64,000 nucleotides of DNA from a bacterium (GTDB taxonomy: Bacteria; Eisenbacteria; RBG-16-71-46; CAIMUX01), in contig JAUIHP010000002.1 of the NCBI GenBank assembly GCA_030431975.1, positions 395,014 to 459,013 on the forward strand. Reading direction: 5' to 3'. A program made the position numbers and the translations under genes. The first letter of the stretch is position 1, and each line of letters opens with the position of its first letter. Shown here piece after piece: positions 53,199-61,447 of the stretch. The notes below the pieces were generated by a model that made no database searches, had not been told where the DNA came from, and was given only the letters and a program-made list of their open reading frames with translations.

Positions 53199-55733
53199 AT
53201 GCGCATCGACCACAAAGCTATCGCTGTCTATGAGCGTGAGATCCTGGCCCCCGCTTTGGGTTGGCCCAAGGAGTCCTTCGTTCGGCCGCCTCGTGTGCAT
53301 GAAACTCGACTCGACCAGCAAGTCAGGGACACGCAGTCGCGTATCGCCGCAACGAAGCTGTCCCGGATCGACTTGTTGGGTCGCATCCGGCGGGAGGTCG
53401 ACCCGCTGGATCTCGGGTACTCACGGACTTCGGTTTTTGCGAATGAAGAGCTGGGAATCAGTCATCGATCCTTTCAGGACGCTGCGCGCATTTCACGCGA
53501 GACTGAAACGCGACCACTACTTCGTCGCGCGATGGCGGAAGGGATCATCTGCGAGTCCAAAGTCCTGACGATCCTTCCTGTCCTGGATGTTGACAATGAA
53601 GTCGAGTGGTTGCGAACCGCCTGCTCGCTCACAAACAAGGCTCTCAGAGAGCGCGTGCAGCGGGAGAGGGATCTAAAGAAGGAACGAGCGGTGGCGGAGG
53701 AAAGAGGTCCCGCAAAGGAGTTGTGCGGGAAGGAAGAACCCGAGAAAGAAAACCCGACGAAAGAGCGACGGGAAGACCCCGATCCGCGCGACTTCGGCCT
53801 AAGGAGTCTGAACGATCTCAACGGGTTCGGGAATCACGGAGCAAACCACCGCTATCACCGCGGGATGTGGCTCCTGGTCGATGTCGAATGCCCGACCCAG
53901 TTTCGCTGGATCTTCGAGGCCTTCTGCGAAGACGTCGCACGTCGGACCGGCGGTCCGGCAAATAGTAGCCAGGCCCTCGAGGTCCTGCTGGCCGAGTTCG
54001 AGGCTTCAAACTTCGTCGATCTGTATGAGCCTCCCGACGAACCGCCGGAGTTCTTCGAGAACGAAACCGACGGTGGAATCAGGGAGATACCGCAAACCGG
54101 TGGCAAAGGTATGTCGGTGATTCGCGTTTCCAATCACGACGACTACGTCTTGAGCAAGACTCGACTAGCCGAACTGGATGCCGTGATGGCATCGGAGTTC
54201 GGGAGCAACGGCGGCGCGGAAGCCGTGGTCGAGGACCTCGTAGGTGGGAACGCCGCCGGAGGGAGCCTAACGGGTACGGGTCTGTCGGGCGCGAATCCAA
54301 CGGGAAAGAGTGCAACGGGTACGAACCCATTGGGTACGAACGCTGCAAACTTGATCCGTGAGTTCCGATCTCTTGAAGCGAAGCTTCGGTCTCTTCGCAA
54401 TCATCTGGCTTGTCTGCTCTATGACATTCGGAGCACGCACGCTTGGCGGCCGCTCGGTTTCGACTGCTTCCGTGAGTATGTCGAAGATCGCTTGGACGTT
54501 TCTGTTCGGACCGCCAACCAGTGGATTCGGGCGTGGCAGACTCGCTCCCGCACGCTGCATGAAGCTCAGTCCGCCGAGGAGCTTCGCACGACATCACTTC
54601 TCGCACTCAGCCGAATCGAACGCGCCGGAGCGGGCGGAGAGAGCATGCGTTTGTGGCGTCAGCGCGCAACGGAAGTGACCGCCGCGGTTCTCGAACAACA
54701 GGTCCGTTGGGCAATGGCGCACGAGGATCTATTGCCGATGCCGAGAAGTGCCGATGACGATCTTGGCGACGCCGATCTTGGCGACATCGATTCTGGTGAC
54801 ACCAATCTTGGTGGTAACGATCTTGGTGGCACAAACCCTGGTGACGACCCCGGTGACACCAATCTTGACGATACCGTTTCTCGGCCCCCTCGGCTTCGCC
54901 TCGCTCCACCGTCTGAAGTTACCTGGCCTGCGATCGCGGACCGTCTTCGTCGGACTCCGGAACTGATTTCTCTGCCCGCGTTCCATGAAGCCGCTTTCGA
55001 ACACGACGCCGAGATCCAGCGCGATGCTATGTCGGCATGCTGGGTCGACGGGAGCGACACGTGCGTCGGGAACGACACTAATGACACGGACGACCCGGAC
55101 TGTGATCCTGCAGGTGAGTCGGTCGGTGTGGGCGCCGCAGGACTCGACACTCAGTCGGATCCAACTGAGGTGCCCGAAGCCACCGACGATGTCCCGCCTG
55201 ACCCGACGGCGATGTCCAAAGCGGCCGCCGACTTCTTCGGGAAGATTTCTGCGTGCTACTGGGAGGAGATGCTTCGAGTGCCGGATCCGACCGAGAAATG
55301 CACTTCTGTCATCCGTCTTCGCACCGACATCGACCTGCTGGACGCTCTCGATCGCACGATTCGCCGAGTCCAGGCCGCACACGGAGAGGACAAACCGGAT
55401 TGGTGGTGCCTGGAACTCATGATTCTGTATGTCCGCAATGGATGGGTCCTGGGAGACCGGGACTTTCGCCGCCGAACGGCCGAGTTCAACATCCTGGCTC
55501 GCGACGGCTTCCAGTGCACCTCTCCACGATGCAACGCGCGCACCAACCTAAACGTCCATCACATCGACTTCCGGTCCCAGGGCGGCAGCGACGATCCGTC
55601 GAACCTGACGACACTTTGCGCTGCCTGTCATCTGCAGGGGGTCCACACTCGGGCAACGATCGCGGTGGGTGGGATGGCTCCGCATGACCTGCGATGGAGT
55701 TATGGTGCCGATGCGAAGCTGGGCTTTGTCTAG
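53199..55733 (+). CDS. Large HNH endonuclease-domain protein with pentapeptide linkers
   Basis: 844 aa. C-terminal HNH domain: FNILARDGFQCTSPRCNAR, LNVHHIDFRSQGGSDDPSN, LCAACHLQGVH, with C-x4-C...HH...N...C-x2-C and the conserved tail LRWSYG. This is the type found in DUF222-like HNH families with long helical N-terminal parts. The N-terminal ~450 residues are helical with a charged segment. Two pentapeptide arrays (about 350-380 and 522-557) interrupt it. The nuclease motif is intact, but whether the protein is a mobile-element relic is not shown. Convergent with the next gene, 10 bp apart. Confidence 0.85.
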   Translation: MRIDHKAIAVYEREILAPALGWPKESFVRPPRVHETRLDQQVRDTQSRIAATKLSRIDLLGRIRREVDPLDLGYSRTSVFANEELGISHRSFQDAARISRETETRPLLRRAMAEGIICESKVLTILPVLDVDNEVEWLRTACSLTNKALRERVQRERDLKKERAVAEERGPAKELCGKEEPEKENPTKERREDPDPRDFGLRSLNDLNGFGNHGANHRYHRGMWLLVDVECPTQFRWIFEAFCEDVARRTGGPANSSQALEVLLAEFEASNFVDLYEPPDEPPEFFENETDGGIREIPQTGGKGMSVIRVSNHDDYVLSKTRLAELDAVMASEFGSNGGAEAVVEDLVGGNAAGGSLTGTGLSGANPTGKSATGTNPLGTNAANLIREFRSLEAKLRSLRNHLACLLYDIRSTHAWRPLGFDCFREYVEDRLDVSVRTANQWIRAWQTRSRTLHEAQSAEELRTTSLLALSRIERAGAGGESMRLWRQRATEVTAAVLEQQVRWAMAHEDLLPMPRSADDDLGDADLGDIDSGDTNLGGNDLGGTNPGDDPGDTNLDDTVSRPPRLRLAPPSEVTWPAIADRLRRTPELISLPAFHEAAFEHDAEIQRDAMSACWVDGSDTCVGNDTNDTDDPDCDPAGESVGVGAAGLDTQSDPTEVPEATDDVPPDPTAMSKAAADFFGKISACYWEEMLRVPDPTEKCTSVIRLRTDIDLLDALDRTIRRVQAAHGEDKPDWWCLELMILYVRNGWVLGDRDFRRRTAEFNILARDGFQCTSPRCNARTNLNVHHIDFRSQGGSDDPSNLTTLCAACHLQGVHTRATIAVGGMAPHDLRWSYGADAKLGFV
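54235..54348. repeat. 15-bp in-frame tandem array (L-T-G-T-N-like pentapeptides)
   Basis: Units such as ACGGGTACGAACCCA code for x-x-G-T/A-N pentapeptide steps inside the HNH gene. Confidence 0.85.
54762..54872. repeat. 15-bp in-frame tandem array (D-L-G-D-x-like pentapeptides)
   Basis: Units such as GATCTTGGCGACGCC and AATCTTGGTGGTAAC, about seven copies, in the second half of the HNH gene, just before the HNH-proximal region. Confidence 0.9.
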
Positions 55734-55743
55734 AGCTATGGCC

Positions 55744-58164
55744 TTACTCATCCAGCCGTTCACGGGAGCGGGACCTGAGATCCTCGGACGTCCCGACCTC
55801 TACGTAGCGACGATCGTGCACGTCCGCCTCCTCGAGTCGGCCGAGCTTACGCAGCACGGTGGCGAGATGATGATGGGCCTCGTCGTAGCCGGGATCGACA
55901 GCAAGGACTTCCCGAAACAACGCAGCACTTCGGGCCCACGACGACTCGTCCTCCTCGTCTCTGTACGCATAAGCAAGGTTGAACAACCCCTGTCGATGTC
56001 GGGGCGCGACTTCCAACAACTCTTCATAAACGCGGATCGAGTCACCGCGTCGTCCCAGACGCTGGTACGTGAAGCCCAGATTGAAGAGAAGCTCCTCTCC
56101 CCTATTCGAACTCTTCCTGGCGTACTCCCCCTCCAGAACAACGAGTGCCTCGTCGAACTGTCCGGCGCGAATGAGATCCAGGGAATGTGGAGTCGCCGCT
56201 TCCAACGTGTCCAATCGCACCTTCGCCCATCCCTGGTGAGGATCGATGGACAACAGCTCCTGATAAGTCTGCCGCGCTTCGCGGACTCGTCCATGACGCT
56301 CGTAGAACTCGGCGAGAAACTGATAGCCTTTGACATAGTTGTCGCGCAACGAAAGCGCAGTGCGCATCTCGCGTTCTGCCTCGGCCACGTTCCCCGCCTG
56401 GTCCAAGCCGTACCCGAGAAACAGATGCGCTTCGGCCAGATCCGGCCACAGGCGGACGGCCTGACGAAGGTGTGGAAGTCCTTCCTCAACCCGTCCTCGC
56501 CTGACGTAGGCGTGTCCAAGGTTGATGTGGGCCCAGGCGTAGGGGCCCAACCTAACCGCTTCCTGAAATTCGAAGAGCGCCTCCTCGGATCGACCGACCT
56601 CCTCCAAGGCCAAGGCGTAGTTCATGTGCGCTCTCCAGGTACCGCCGTTGGCGGCGGCGTCGCCCCAAAGCGAAACGCCGGAGGACCAGATTCGAGATCG
56701 TTCCATCGATGCTGCAGAAAGCAACGCAAGCAAGACACATCCCACAACAACCAGCCCCCGACGCGCCGCCGGGCTCCAGGTGCGGGCAGCTCGCACCGTG
56801 ACGATGGCAATGATCGTGGTGAATCCGATCAAGGAGAGGTAGACCCGATGCTCGTTGACGATCTGTCCCAACACCGTCGCATAGGTCGTTACCAGTAGGC
56901 AGACCGGGAACCACAAGGTCCAGAAAACGAGATGACGGTGGCCCCGCAGGAACCAAAGGACTATAGCGATTGTGACGATGACGGCGACGGACACCAGGAA
57001 CGTCGGGTCGGTGGCGGACGTGACCTCCGCGAACTCCGGATCGATGTTCTGCCCAAGTGGCAGGAATGCAAGCTTTAGATAGTAGAAAACCAGCGCCTTG
57101 GTCTCAGTTAGATAGTGGATGAAACGAGGTCGAATCGTCTCGCTGGGACCGACAGCGTTTGGGAGAACAGCGCCGCGGATGTAGATGTACACCATCGCGG
57201 CAACGGCATAGGGAATCAGCCTCCGAGCCCAGGCTAGCAGACTCGACAGGTGCGTCCGGTTCGCAAGCGTCTTCGCCACTGACCGGTCCCCGCACAACAG
57301 CTCCCAAAGGAGCAGGTTGACCGGAAGGGTGATGGCAATCGGCTTACTCAGAAGCGCGAGAAAGAAACATAGAACCGAACCCGTCCTGAGTGCCCAGAGC
57401 CACCGGACCCTGTGTCGTTCTTGTCGAAGTTCGGAATCGCTCCGCACGTAGAGGAGAAACGCTGTCAGGTAGAAGACGGCTGTGATCGGCACGGACTGCG
57501 AGCTGATGTAGACCACGGACTGCGAAGCCAATGGATGAACGGCGAAAAGCGCAGCCGAGACAAACGCAACATGTTCTCCGTTGCGCTGGGTTGCGTTGCG
57601 CTGGGTTGCGTTGCGCTGAGCTTCGTCCCGCTGGGCTGCGTTGGGCTGTGCTGCGTTGGACTGTGCTGCGTTGGACTGTGCTGCGTTGGACTGTGCTGCG
57701 TTGGACTGTGCTGCGTTGCGCTGAGCTTCGCCGCGCAGGGCTTCGCCGTGTCGGGCTGCGCGGCTTCCTCGAAGATTCCCCGACAAAGACGTGGTTCCGC
57801 GGGCGGGAACTGCCCTTCCTGCTATAGCGAATCGGAGGATGAGCAAAACCAGAACGGCATTCAGCCAGTGCAGGATGAGGCTCACGACATGGAAGGGCCA
57901 CGTCTCCCCGTCTCCGAGGCTCCAGCAGAGGGCCATCGACGTGAGGAACATGGGCCGGTAGTCGCGATTTCCCTCGAGAATGGAAAAGGTCGTCGGATCG
58001 GTGAAGAAAGAGGGCACGTCGGCGAGAGAACGAACCGATGGATTCTGAGGAATGACGTGCCAGTCGTCGAATTCGAAAGGATTTCGCAGCGAGGGCGCAT
58101 AGGACACGCCGACGAGGACCGCGAGGACGGCAATCTGCAGAAAAAGGAAGGTCCGCCGGCTCAT
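55744..58164 (-). CDS. TMTC-like membrane protein with TPR repeats
   Basis: 806 aa from ATG 58164. Signal-anchor helix, then FEFDDWHVIPQNPSVRSLAD, an N-terminal signature of TMTC/GT-C-type proteins, with about 10 membrane helices, then at least six TPRs (WRAHMNYALALEEVGRSEEA; LFNLGFTYQRLGRRGDS). A 15-bp repeat array inserts an A-Q-S-N-A pentapeptide run into the first long loop (about residues 160-200). Eukaryotic TMTCs are O-mannosyltransferases; whether this bacterial member transfers sugar is unknown. Its neighbours GT2 and GT4 suggest glycan work. Confidence 0.78.
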   Translation of the reverse strand: MSRRTFLFLQIAVLAVLVGVSYAPSLRNPFEFDDWHVIPQNPSVRSLADVPSFFTDPTTFSILEGNRDYRPMFLTSMALCWSLGDGETWPFHVVSLILHWLNAVLVLLILRFAIAGRAVPARGTTSLSGNLRGSRAARHGEALRGEAQRNAAQSNAAQSNAAQSNAAQSNAAQPNAAQRDEAQRNATQRNATQRNGEHVAFVSAALFAVHPLASQSVVYISSQSVPITAVFYLTAFLLYVRSDSELRQERHRVRWLWALRTGSVLCFFLALLSKPIAITLPVNLLLWELLCGDRSVAKTLANRTHLSSLLAWARRLIPYAVAAMVYIYIRGAVLPNAVGPSETIRPRFIHYLTETKALVFYYLKLAFLPLGQNIDPEFAEVTSATDPTFLVSVAVIVTIAIVLWFLRGHRHLVFWTLWFPVCLLVTTYATVLGQIVNEHRVYLSLIGFTTIIAIVTVRAARTWSPAARRGLVVVGCVLLALLSAASMERSRIWSSGVSLWGDAAANGGTWRAHMNYALALEEVGRSEEALFEFQEAVRLGPYAWAHINLGHAYVRRGRVEEGLPHLRQAVRLWPDLAEAHLFLGYGLDQAGNVAEAEREMRTALSLRDNYVKGYQFLAEFYERHGRVREARQTYQELLSIDPHQGWAKVRLDTLEAATPHSLDLIRAGQFDEALVVLEGEYARKSSNRGEELLFNLGFTYQRLGRRGDSIRVYEELLEVAPRHRQGLFNLAYAYRDEEDESSWARSAALFREVLAVDPGYDEAHHHLATVLRKLGRLEEADVHDRRYVEVGTSEDLRSRSRERLDE
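57580..57745. repeat. 15-bp in-frame tandem array (A-Q-S-N-A-like pentapeptides)
   Basis: TGCGTTGGACTGTGC-type units on the plus strand, about 11 with four nearly identical in the middle, encoding AQSNA steps on the minus strand within the TMTC-like gene. Confidence 0.92.
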
Positions 58165-58271
58165 GACCCGTCCAGCCGTGGCCAAGTGGTGCGCAGCCGA
58201 TTCCGAGGCCGCGATCGTTCTTGTCGTCCGTTTGTCTGCCGAGTCATAATCGTCGTAGCGATAAGCAATTC

Positions 58272-59339
58272 ATGGAACATCAATTCTCGCATCACCCAAC
58301 GCGGAACTCCATCGGGAAGGTCGTGCTTCCTTCTCCGTCCCCGCAGTCTCTCGTCGCTCTGGTCGTCGTTCCCTGCCTGAACGAGGAGCAGACTGTCGAG
58401 CATGTCGTCCGCGGGGTGCCCCGTAACGTTCCTGGCGTCGAACGAATCGACGTTCTCGTCATCGACGACGGCTCTTCGGACGGAACCGCCCGGGCCGCCG
58501 ATTCCGCAGGGGCGGAAGTCCTCAGCCACACGAAGAACCTGGGTCTCGGGGCAACCTTCCAAGAGGCTGTCCGGGTCGCCCTCTCGCGAGGAGTCGACAT
58601 CCTCGTCAACATCGATGGAGACGGCCAGTTCGACCCTGCAGACATTCCTCAACTCATCGCGGGAATCGTCGACGGACAGGCCGACATGGTGACGGCATCC
58701 CGATTCCTCGAGGGCGGTCCGGAGCCGTCGATGCCGGGGATCAAGAAGTGGGGCAACCGTCGCGTCGCCCAGATCGTGCGACTGCTCACCGGAAAGTCGT
58801 TCCGGGACGTCTCCTGCGGCTTTCGGGCCTTTTCCCGTGAAGCCCTGCTGCGGATGAACCTCTTCGGCAGCTTCACCTACACACAGGAATCGTTTCTTGA
58901 TCTGGTCTTCAAAGGCATGACCATCGTCGAGGTACCGGTTGAAGTCCGAGGGGTCCGGGAGTTCGGCTCTTCGAGGGTCGCGGCCAGTCTGCCGCGTTAC
59001 GCTCGTCGGTCCCTTCAGATCATGATGCGAGCGTTCATCTCCTACCGGCCGTTCGTTTTCTTCGCAACCATCGGTACGATCTTCTTGGTCTTCGGAACTT
59101 CGCTGCTGGCGTTCCTGGGATGGCACTACCTGCGAACCGGTGCCTTTTCGCCGCACATCTGGTCCGGCTTTGTCGGTGGTTCCACGGTCTTCCTCGGAAT
59201 CTTCACGTTCGTCATCGGACTCATCGGTGACATCCTCCTCCGAATCCGGCTGAACCAGGAAAGCCTGCTCTACTTCCAGAAGCGATCGGACTGGGAACGG
59301 TCCCGAGCCGGGCGAGAAGCCGGTCGGGGCTCTGTTTGA
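58272..59339 (+). CDS. Glycosyltransferase family 2 (DPM1/DolP-mannose synthase-like)
   Basis: 355 aa from ATG 58272 (a TTG at 58221 is possible). GT-A fold: VVVPCLNEEQTVEHVV, DVLVIDDGSSDGTA, nucleotide-binding VNIDGDGQFDPADI (the D-x-D-like DGD), and CGFRAFSREALL. C-terminal membrane helices after the catalytic domain (FFATIGTIFLVFGTSLLAF) resemble polyprenyl-phosphate-sugar synthases, which load a lipid carrier. Next gene overlaps by 4 nt (TTGA). Confidence 0.92.
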   Translation: MEHQFSHHPTRNSIGKVVLPSPSPQSLVALVVVPCLNEEQTVEHVVRGVPRNVPGVERIDVLVIDDGSSDGTARAADSAGAEVLSHTKNLGLGATFQEAVRVALSRGVDILVNIDGDGQFDPADIPQLIAGIVDGQADMVTASRFLEGGPEPSMPGIKKWGNRRVAQIVRLLTGKSFRDVSCGFRAFSREALLRMNLFGSFTYTQESFLDLVFKGMTIVEVPVEVRGVREFGSSRVAASLPRYARRSLQIMMRAFISYRPFVFFATIGTIFLVFGTSLLAFLGWHYLRTGAFSPHIWSGFVGGSTVFLGIFTFVIGLIGDILLRIRLNQESLLYFQKRSDWERSRAGREAGRGSV

Positions 59340-60325
59340 GTTCTCCCGACGAGAGCCCGAAAGAAGGGGCCGACAGAACTCACGTCCTCGTTTCGATCAT
59401 CATCGTTGTCGTCTTCTTCGTCGGCGCGGCGTACTACCTGGCGCAACGTCCCCAGGAACTCTCCCGATTGCGGGGCCTGCCGCTCCGCTGGCTGGCGGTT
59501 GCGGCTATGGGCATCGGGACCTCTCTGGTTTCCAACGGACTCTTCATCAAACTTACGATGCAGGGCTTTGGAGTCAGCATGCCGATTCGCGAGTGGCTTC
59601 CACTTTCGCTCGCCGTCTCCGGTCTGAACTATGTCAGCCCTCTGCGGGGCGGCGCGGCTCTCCGCGGTGCCTACCTACGACGCCGATATGGATTCTCGTG
59701 GATCGACTTTGCCACAACCTTGGCTGGAGCCACCGCCGTCGCGCTTCTGACTCACAGCGTGCTGGGTATCCTGGCCCTTCTGGCGCTCCGGGGACGAGGA
59801 GCACAGATCGACATTCCCCTCCTGCTGTTCTTCAGCATCCTCGCCGCGCTCCTGGCGTGGACATTGTTCTTTGGAGGAGGAGGTTTCTCGGCTTCGAAGT
59901 CTCGCCTCCTCAAGCCGCTGGCGAGAATGGCCCAGGGTTGGCAGGACCTGCGGGGCCATCCCGGACTTCTCCCTCTCCTGCTGCTCAACGGAGGGCTCTT
60001 CTTCATCTCCAATGCCTTCGCGTTCTACGCGGCCTTCCGCGCGTTGGGAATCTCCCTTGGTATCGCGGAAACCACGTTCTACGTAGCATCGACGGGAATC
60101 GCATCATTGGTTGCATTGACGCCCGGCGCTCTCGGAATTCAGGAGGCGTTCAGTCTCTATATGTCGCGTGTCCTGCCCTATTCACCGGCCGATGCGCTGA
60201 TGGCGCAGCTCATCGTACGCGTCCTCGCTGTGAGCATTCTGGCGATCACGTTCCCCTTCGCTATGAAGATGTTGAACTCGGCCACTCCACAGTCACCGTC
60301 CCTCGATCGAAGGCAGGACGTCTAG
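59336..60325 (+). CDS. LPG-synthase-type (UPF0104/AglD) membrane protein
   Basis: 329 aa, TTG start overlapping the GT2 stop. About eight helices with the YbhN/AglD family pattern: the LNYVSPLRGGAALRGAYLRR loop (conserved P-x-R/G-x-G) and ASLVALTPGALGIQEAF near the C-terminus. Such proteins act in lipid-linked glycan or lipid synthesis, often next to a GT2. Translational coupling with the GT2 gene supports a shared lipid-sugar role, possibly flipping. Confidence 0.88.
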   Translation: MSSPDESPKEGADRTHVLVSIIIVVVFFVGAAYYLAQRPQELSRLRGLPLRWLAVAAMGIGTSLVSNGLFIKLTMQGFGVSMPIREWLPLSLAVSGLNYVSPLRGGAALRGAYLRRRYGFSWIDFATTLAGATAVALLTHSVLGILALLALRGRGAQIDIPLLLFFSILAALLAWTLFFGGGGFSASKSRLLKPLARMAQGWQDLRGHPGLLPLLLLNGGLFFISNAFAFYAAFRALGISLGIAETTFYVASTGIASLVALTPGALGIQEAFSLYMSRVLPYSPADALMAQLIVRVLAVSILAITFPFAMKMLNSATPQSPSLDRRQDV

Positions 60326-61447
60326 CCGCGGCTCGTCGTCCAGAACCGTTCGGACGATAGAGTCGAGAGCAAATTCTCGCCGTAGCCGTTCGAGTCCCTC
60401 GACGAATTCGGACCGGGCGGCCTTGGCCATCACTCGGATGCCTTCAGACAGGCCTACCGCGTTGGCCTCGACGACGTGCCCGCCACCATGGTTCCGAAGG
60501 ACGGATCCCATGTCTCCAACGTTCGTCGCAAGAATCGGACAGCCGGCCTGCGCCGCATCCGAGAGGATGACGGGTATGCTTTCGATCCGCGACGGAATCA
60601 CCGCAACATCGGCGTGTTCGAGAAACGCGGCCGCGACCGTTCTGTCCGCATAGCCGTGGAGTCGAACCGTTTCCTCCAGTTGAGCCGATCGAATCCGATC
60701 ACGAATCTCGGACTCCATGGCGCCACCTCCGAAGAGATGGAACCGCAAGCCTTGGGTCTCTTCGCTTCGCAGCAACTCGACGGCATCGACAAGCAGATCG
60801 ACTCCTTTGTGCGGGTGGAACCTTCCGATGTAGACGAAGTGACGGTACCCGTGTTCCAACTCGATCGGACGATCGAGACCGAGCGGCAAACGGCGTGTGG
60901 AAGGCACGAACTCGCAAGGCCGACCGGCCAACTGCGCCGTTTCCTCCGACAGACTCATCCCGTCGGAGAAAAGTCGGCTCGCTCCTCGCAACACCTTTCG
61001 CACGCGTCCCCGTGTCGCGCGACGTCTACCGTAGACCCAGATGTCGGAACCCAACGTCCAGACAGCGTACGGCACGTTGGATTCGACCGCCTGCGCCAAC
61101 CAGCCGCCGGGAACCGCCCACATCGACAACACGAGATCGGGACGCGAAGAGCGAACCCAATCCTTCAACGCTCGGCGGCCGTTGCGGACCACCGTAAGCA
61201 TCGCGACCCAATCGACCGGGTTCGTGACTTGTAACGTCGAAAGGGGTCGATCACCGGTCCACTCATACCGACGGACTTCAATGGAAGGATCGACCACGAC
61301 TTCGCCGGCGCGGCTTTGTGTGAGCACACGCACTCTGTGCCCCTGCGCCGCTGCCTCCAGAGCAAAGTCGCGCACGAAGTGTCCGGCGGCCGCTTCAGCA
61401 TCGTCGGGACGCAGCGGGTAGGAACTCGTTACAATGATCACATCCAT
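60293..61447 (-). CDS. Glycosyltransferase family 4
   Basis: 384 aa from ATG 61447 (MDVIIVTSSYPLRPDDAEAA); the upstream ATG 61471 and longer frame look non-coding. GT-B fold: AAGHFVRDFALEAAAQGH loop, YIGRFHPHKGVDLLVDAVEL, FGGGAMESEI, and the donor-binding E-x7-E region read as IPSRIESIPVILSDAAQAGC. Overlaps the 59336 gene tail to tail by 33 bp and is divergent from the metalloprotease gene. Likely part of a local glycan-building group. Confidence 0.88.
   Translation of the reverse strand: MDVIIVTSSYPLRPDDAEAAAGHFVRDFALEAAAQGHRVRVLTQSRAGEVVVDPSIEVRRYEWTGDRPLSTLQVTNPVDWVAMLTVVRNGRRALKDWVRSSRPDLVLSMWAVPGGWLAQAVESNVPYAVWTLGSDIWVYGRRRATRGRVRKVLRGASRLFSDGMSLSEETAQLAGRPCEFVPSTRRLPLGLDRPIELEHGYRHFVYIGRFHPHKGVDLLVDAVELLRSEETQGLRFHLFGGGAMESEIRDRIRSAQLEETVRLHGYADRTVAAAFLEHADVAVIPSRIESIPVILSDAAQAGCPILATNVGDMGSVLRNHGGGHVVEANAVGLSEGIRVMAKAARSEFVEGLERLRREFALDSIVRTVLDDEPRLDVLPSIEGR

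Noticed and set aside
51601..57745. 15-bp repeat arrays as CRISPR arrays
   Set aside because: Units are contiguous, too short, have no spacers and are in frame within genes; no cas genes are nearby.
57412..58380. 322-codon plus-strand frame with V-A-L-G-C repeats
   Set aside because: Shadow of the 15-bp array and the minus-strand TMTC-like gene.
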